From: JAAFHN01 sp031421855
GTDB lineage: Bacteria; Pseudomonadota; Gammaproteobacteria; Burkholderiales; Burkholderiaceae_C
Assembly: GCA_031421855.1 (NCBI GenBank)
Contig: JANOPN010000143.1
Location: forward strand, 1-25,006
Reading direction: 5' to 3'
Length of the DNA stretch: 25,006 bases
Each line of letters starts with the position of its first letter. Within the stretch, counting starts at the first letter, position 1. Below the pieces are notes generated by a model, which was not told the origin of the DNA, did no database searches, and saw only the letters and a program-made list of their open reading frames with translations. Below are positions 24,454-25,006 of the stretch, piece by piece. The position numbers and the translations under genes were made by a program.

Positions 24454-24585
24454 AATAAACCGTGTGACAAAATGCGATCTGTTTTGCGTGAAGCAACGAG
24501 GGATTGCGGGGTGATTTTGGGCAAAACGGGAGAGGCGAACCTCAAACCCAATTGCGTCGTTAACGAGGTAACGGACATCTGCCAT
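24442..24585 (-). pseudogene. Possible decayed gene start (VOC/glyoxalase-like), cut at a repeat copy
   Basis: A good Shine-Dalgarno (AGGAGAG) precedes ATG 24585 by a few bases. The product starts MADVRYLVNDA, which resembles starts of VOC/glyoxalase-like proteins (VRYLVNDV). After about 10 residues similarity fades (IGFEVRLSRFAQNH), and the frame ends after 47 codons at a TAG inside dispersed repeat copy 7. A truncated remnant is the best reading; a short real ORF or chance cannot be ruled out. Confidence 0.3.
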
Positions 24586-24653
24586 GTTCTCTCCTCATTT
24601 TTGTGGCACTGATGATTCAGTTTGGAACGATAGCGCAGCGCGTTTCCTGTGAG

Positions 24654-24719
24654 GCCTAACGACAGCGCGGTGCGGCCGAACGCTGCAGGCGGGCGGTCTG
24701 AACGAGCAGCAGGTTAGAG
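24654..24719 (-). other. Possible integron attC site
   Basis: On the minus strand the 66-bp segment starts CTCTAAC and ends GTTAGGC, matching the R'' (partly) and R' (GTTRRRY, fully) boxes of attC sites. The TAA stop of the unknown ORF at 24714 overlaps the R'' box, as in gene cassettes, and a gene start with a good Shine-Dalgarno follows. Against it: I cannot see well-matched L''/L' arms, and no integrase is in the window. Confidence 0.35.
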
Positions 24720-25006
24720 CGCTTTCTCAGCGCAAGGGAAGTTGGGGTCAAGACGCTCATTGCCCTCAAACAACCTCTGTTTAGAGTAGCTCCAGTAGTA
24801 CTGAGTACCGTCCGCCACTCGGACTATTGCATGAGCATAAAAGGAATTGCCCTTGTGCCTGATGGATGTAAGCGTCCGGTGACCACCATCCTTGCGCACT
24901 TGTGTTGAATTCGCGAGTCTCTGGGGTTTCAACGACGAGGAGTTGGGCATGAGGCAGTCGCAGCGAGAGCGCATAGAGTTGTGTTTGAAGGAAATTGACG
25001 CATGGC
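24714..25006 (-). CDS. Unknown small protein, 5' end at or beyond the window edge
   Basis: A frame without stops runs from the window edge to TAA at 24714-24716. In-window starts are ATG 24974 (86 residues) or ATG 24950 (78 residues, MPNSSSLKPQRLANS), neither with a Shine-Dalgarno, so the true start may lie outside. The C-terminal part (GGHRTLTSIRHKGNSFYAH then YYWSYSKQRLFEGNERLD) has protein-like composition, rich in Tyr, Trp and charged residues. No family recognised. Its stop overlaps a possible attC box, so it could be an integron cassette gene. Confidence 0.45.
   Translation of the reverse strand, partial: HASISFKHNSMRSRCDCLMPNSSSLKPQRLANSTQVRKDGGHRTLTSIRHKGNSFYAHAIVRVADGTQYYWSYSKQRLFEGNERLDPNFPCAEKAL

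Noticed and set aside
24875..24886. TCCGGTGACCA match to the core of the dispersed repeat
   Set aside because: Only the 11-bp core matches; neither the AATAATAGCAAC block nor the GGCCAAA block is near, so it is probably chance.
24949..25006. Plus-strand start MRQSQRERIELCLKEIDAW with GGAG upstream
   Set aside because: It overlaps the start region of the more protein-like minus ORF, and only 19 codons are visible; cannot be supported.

Overview
The window looks like the chromosome of a betaproteobacterium of the order Burkholderiales, probably close to Comamonadaceae. The signs are high GC, the gene order folC - SPOR protein - cvpA - purF, the long (E. coli-type) argG, and AT-rich short repeats whose ends (AATAATAGC and GGCCAAA) resemble, from memory, comamonad dispersed repeats. 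No species can be named from the sequence alone.

Layout. 1-462: 3'-truncated isochorismatase-like hydrolase (minus). 603-1481: HGGYW alpha/beta hydrolase. 1482-1819: no gene, but a dispersed repeat copy and a 232-bp transposon-like element with 16-bp inverted ends and an 8-bp target duplication. 1820-6119: a divergent pair, a small AAA-type ATPase and a 982-residue NACHT protein with an unrecognised N-terminal region, a candidate immune (anti-phage) protein. 6226-8335: ppnP, argG and an ArsC/YffB-like gene, all minus. 8366-14310: folC, a SPOR/DedD-like gene, cvpA, purF and gltX. 14445-14734: tRNA-Ala(GGC), tRNA-Glu(TTC), tRNA-Asp(GTC), then a strong terminator. 14882-16045: patatin-like phospholipase. 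16075-23868: a tightly packed eight-gene operon ending at a terminator. 23923-25006: REP-like hairpin, two more repeat copies, a possible decayed gene start, a possible integron attC site and the end of an unknown gene.

The operon encodes what looks like a route from sedoheptulose 7-phosphate to an activated D-glycero-D-manno-heptose (GHMP heptose kinase, guanylyltransferase fused to a GmhA-like isomerase, GmhB-like phosphatase). It also carries a transaldolase that can interconvert the precursor pool, and four sugar-nucleotide or sugar oxidoreductases. It probably feeds a surface glycan (LPS, capsule or glycoprotein).

The most unusual signals are these. (1) A ~50-bp dispersed repeat occurs seven times, twice inside genes (folC and the patatin gene) in the same orientation and reading phase, adding a near-identical peptide. 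(2) The 232-bp MITE-like element has an intact target duplication. (3) The NACHT/ATPase pair. (4) Several genes have a -10-like hexamer exactly 7 nt before the ATG and no Shine-Dalgarno, suggesting leaderless mRNAs. (5) An HddC-GmhA fusion lies one T away from a standard ATGA-overlapping gene pair. (6) A UDP-glucose-dehydrogenase-like protein has Thr where the catalytic Cys is expected.
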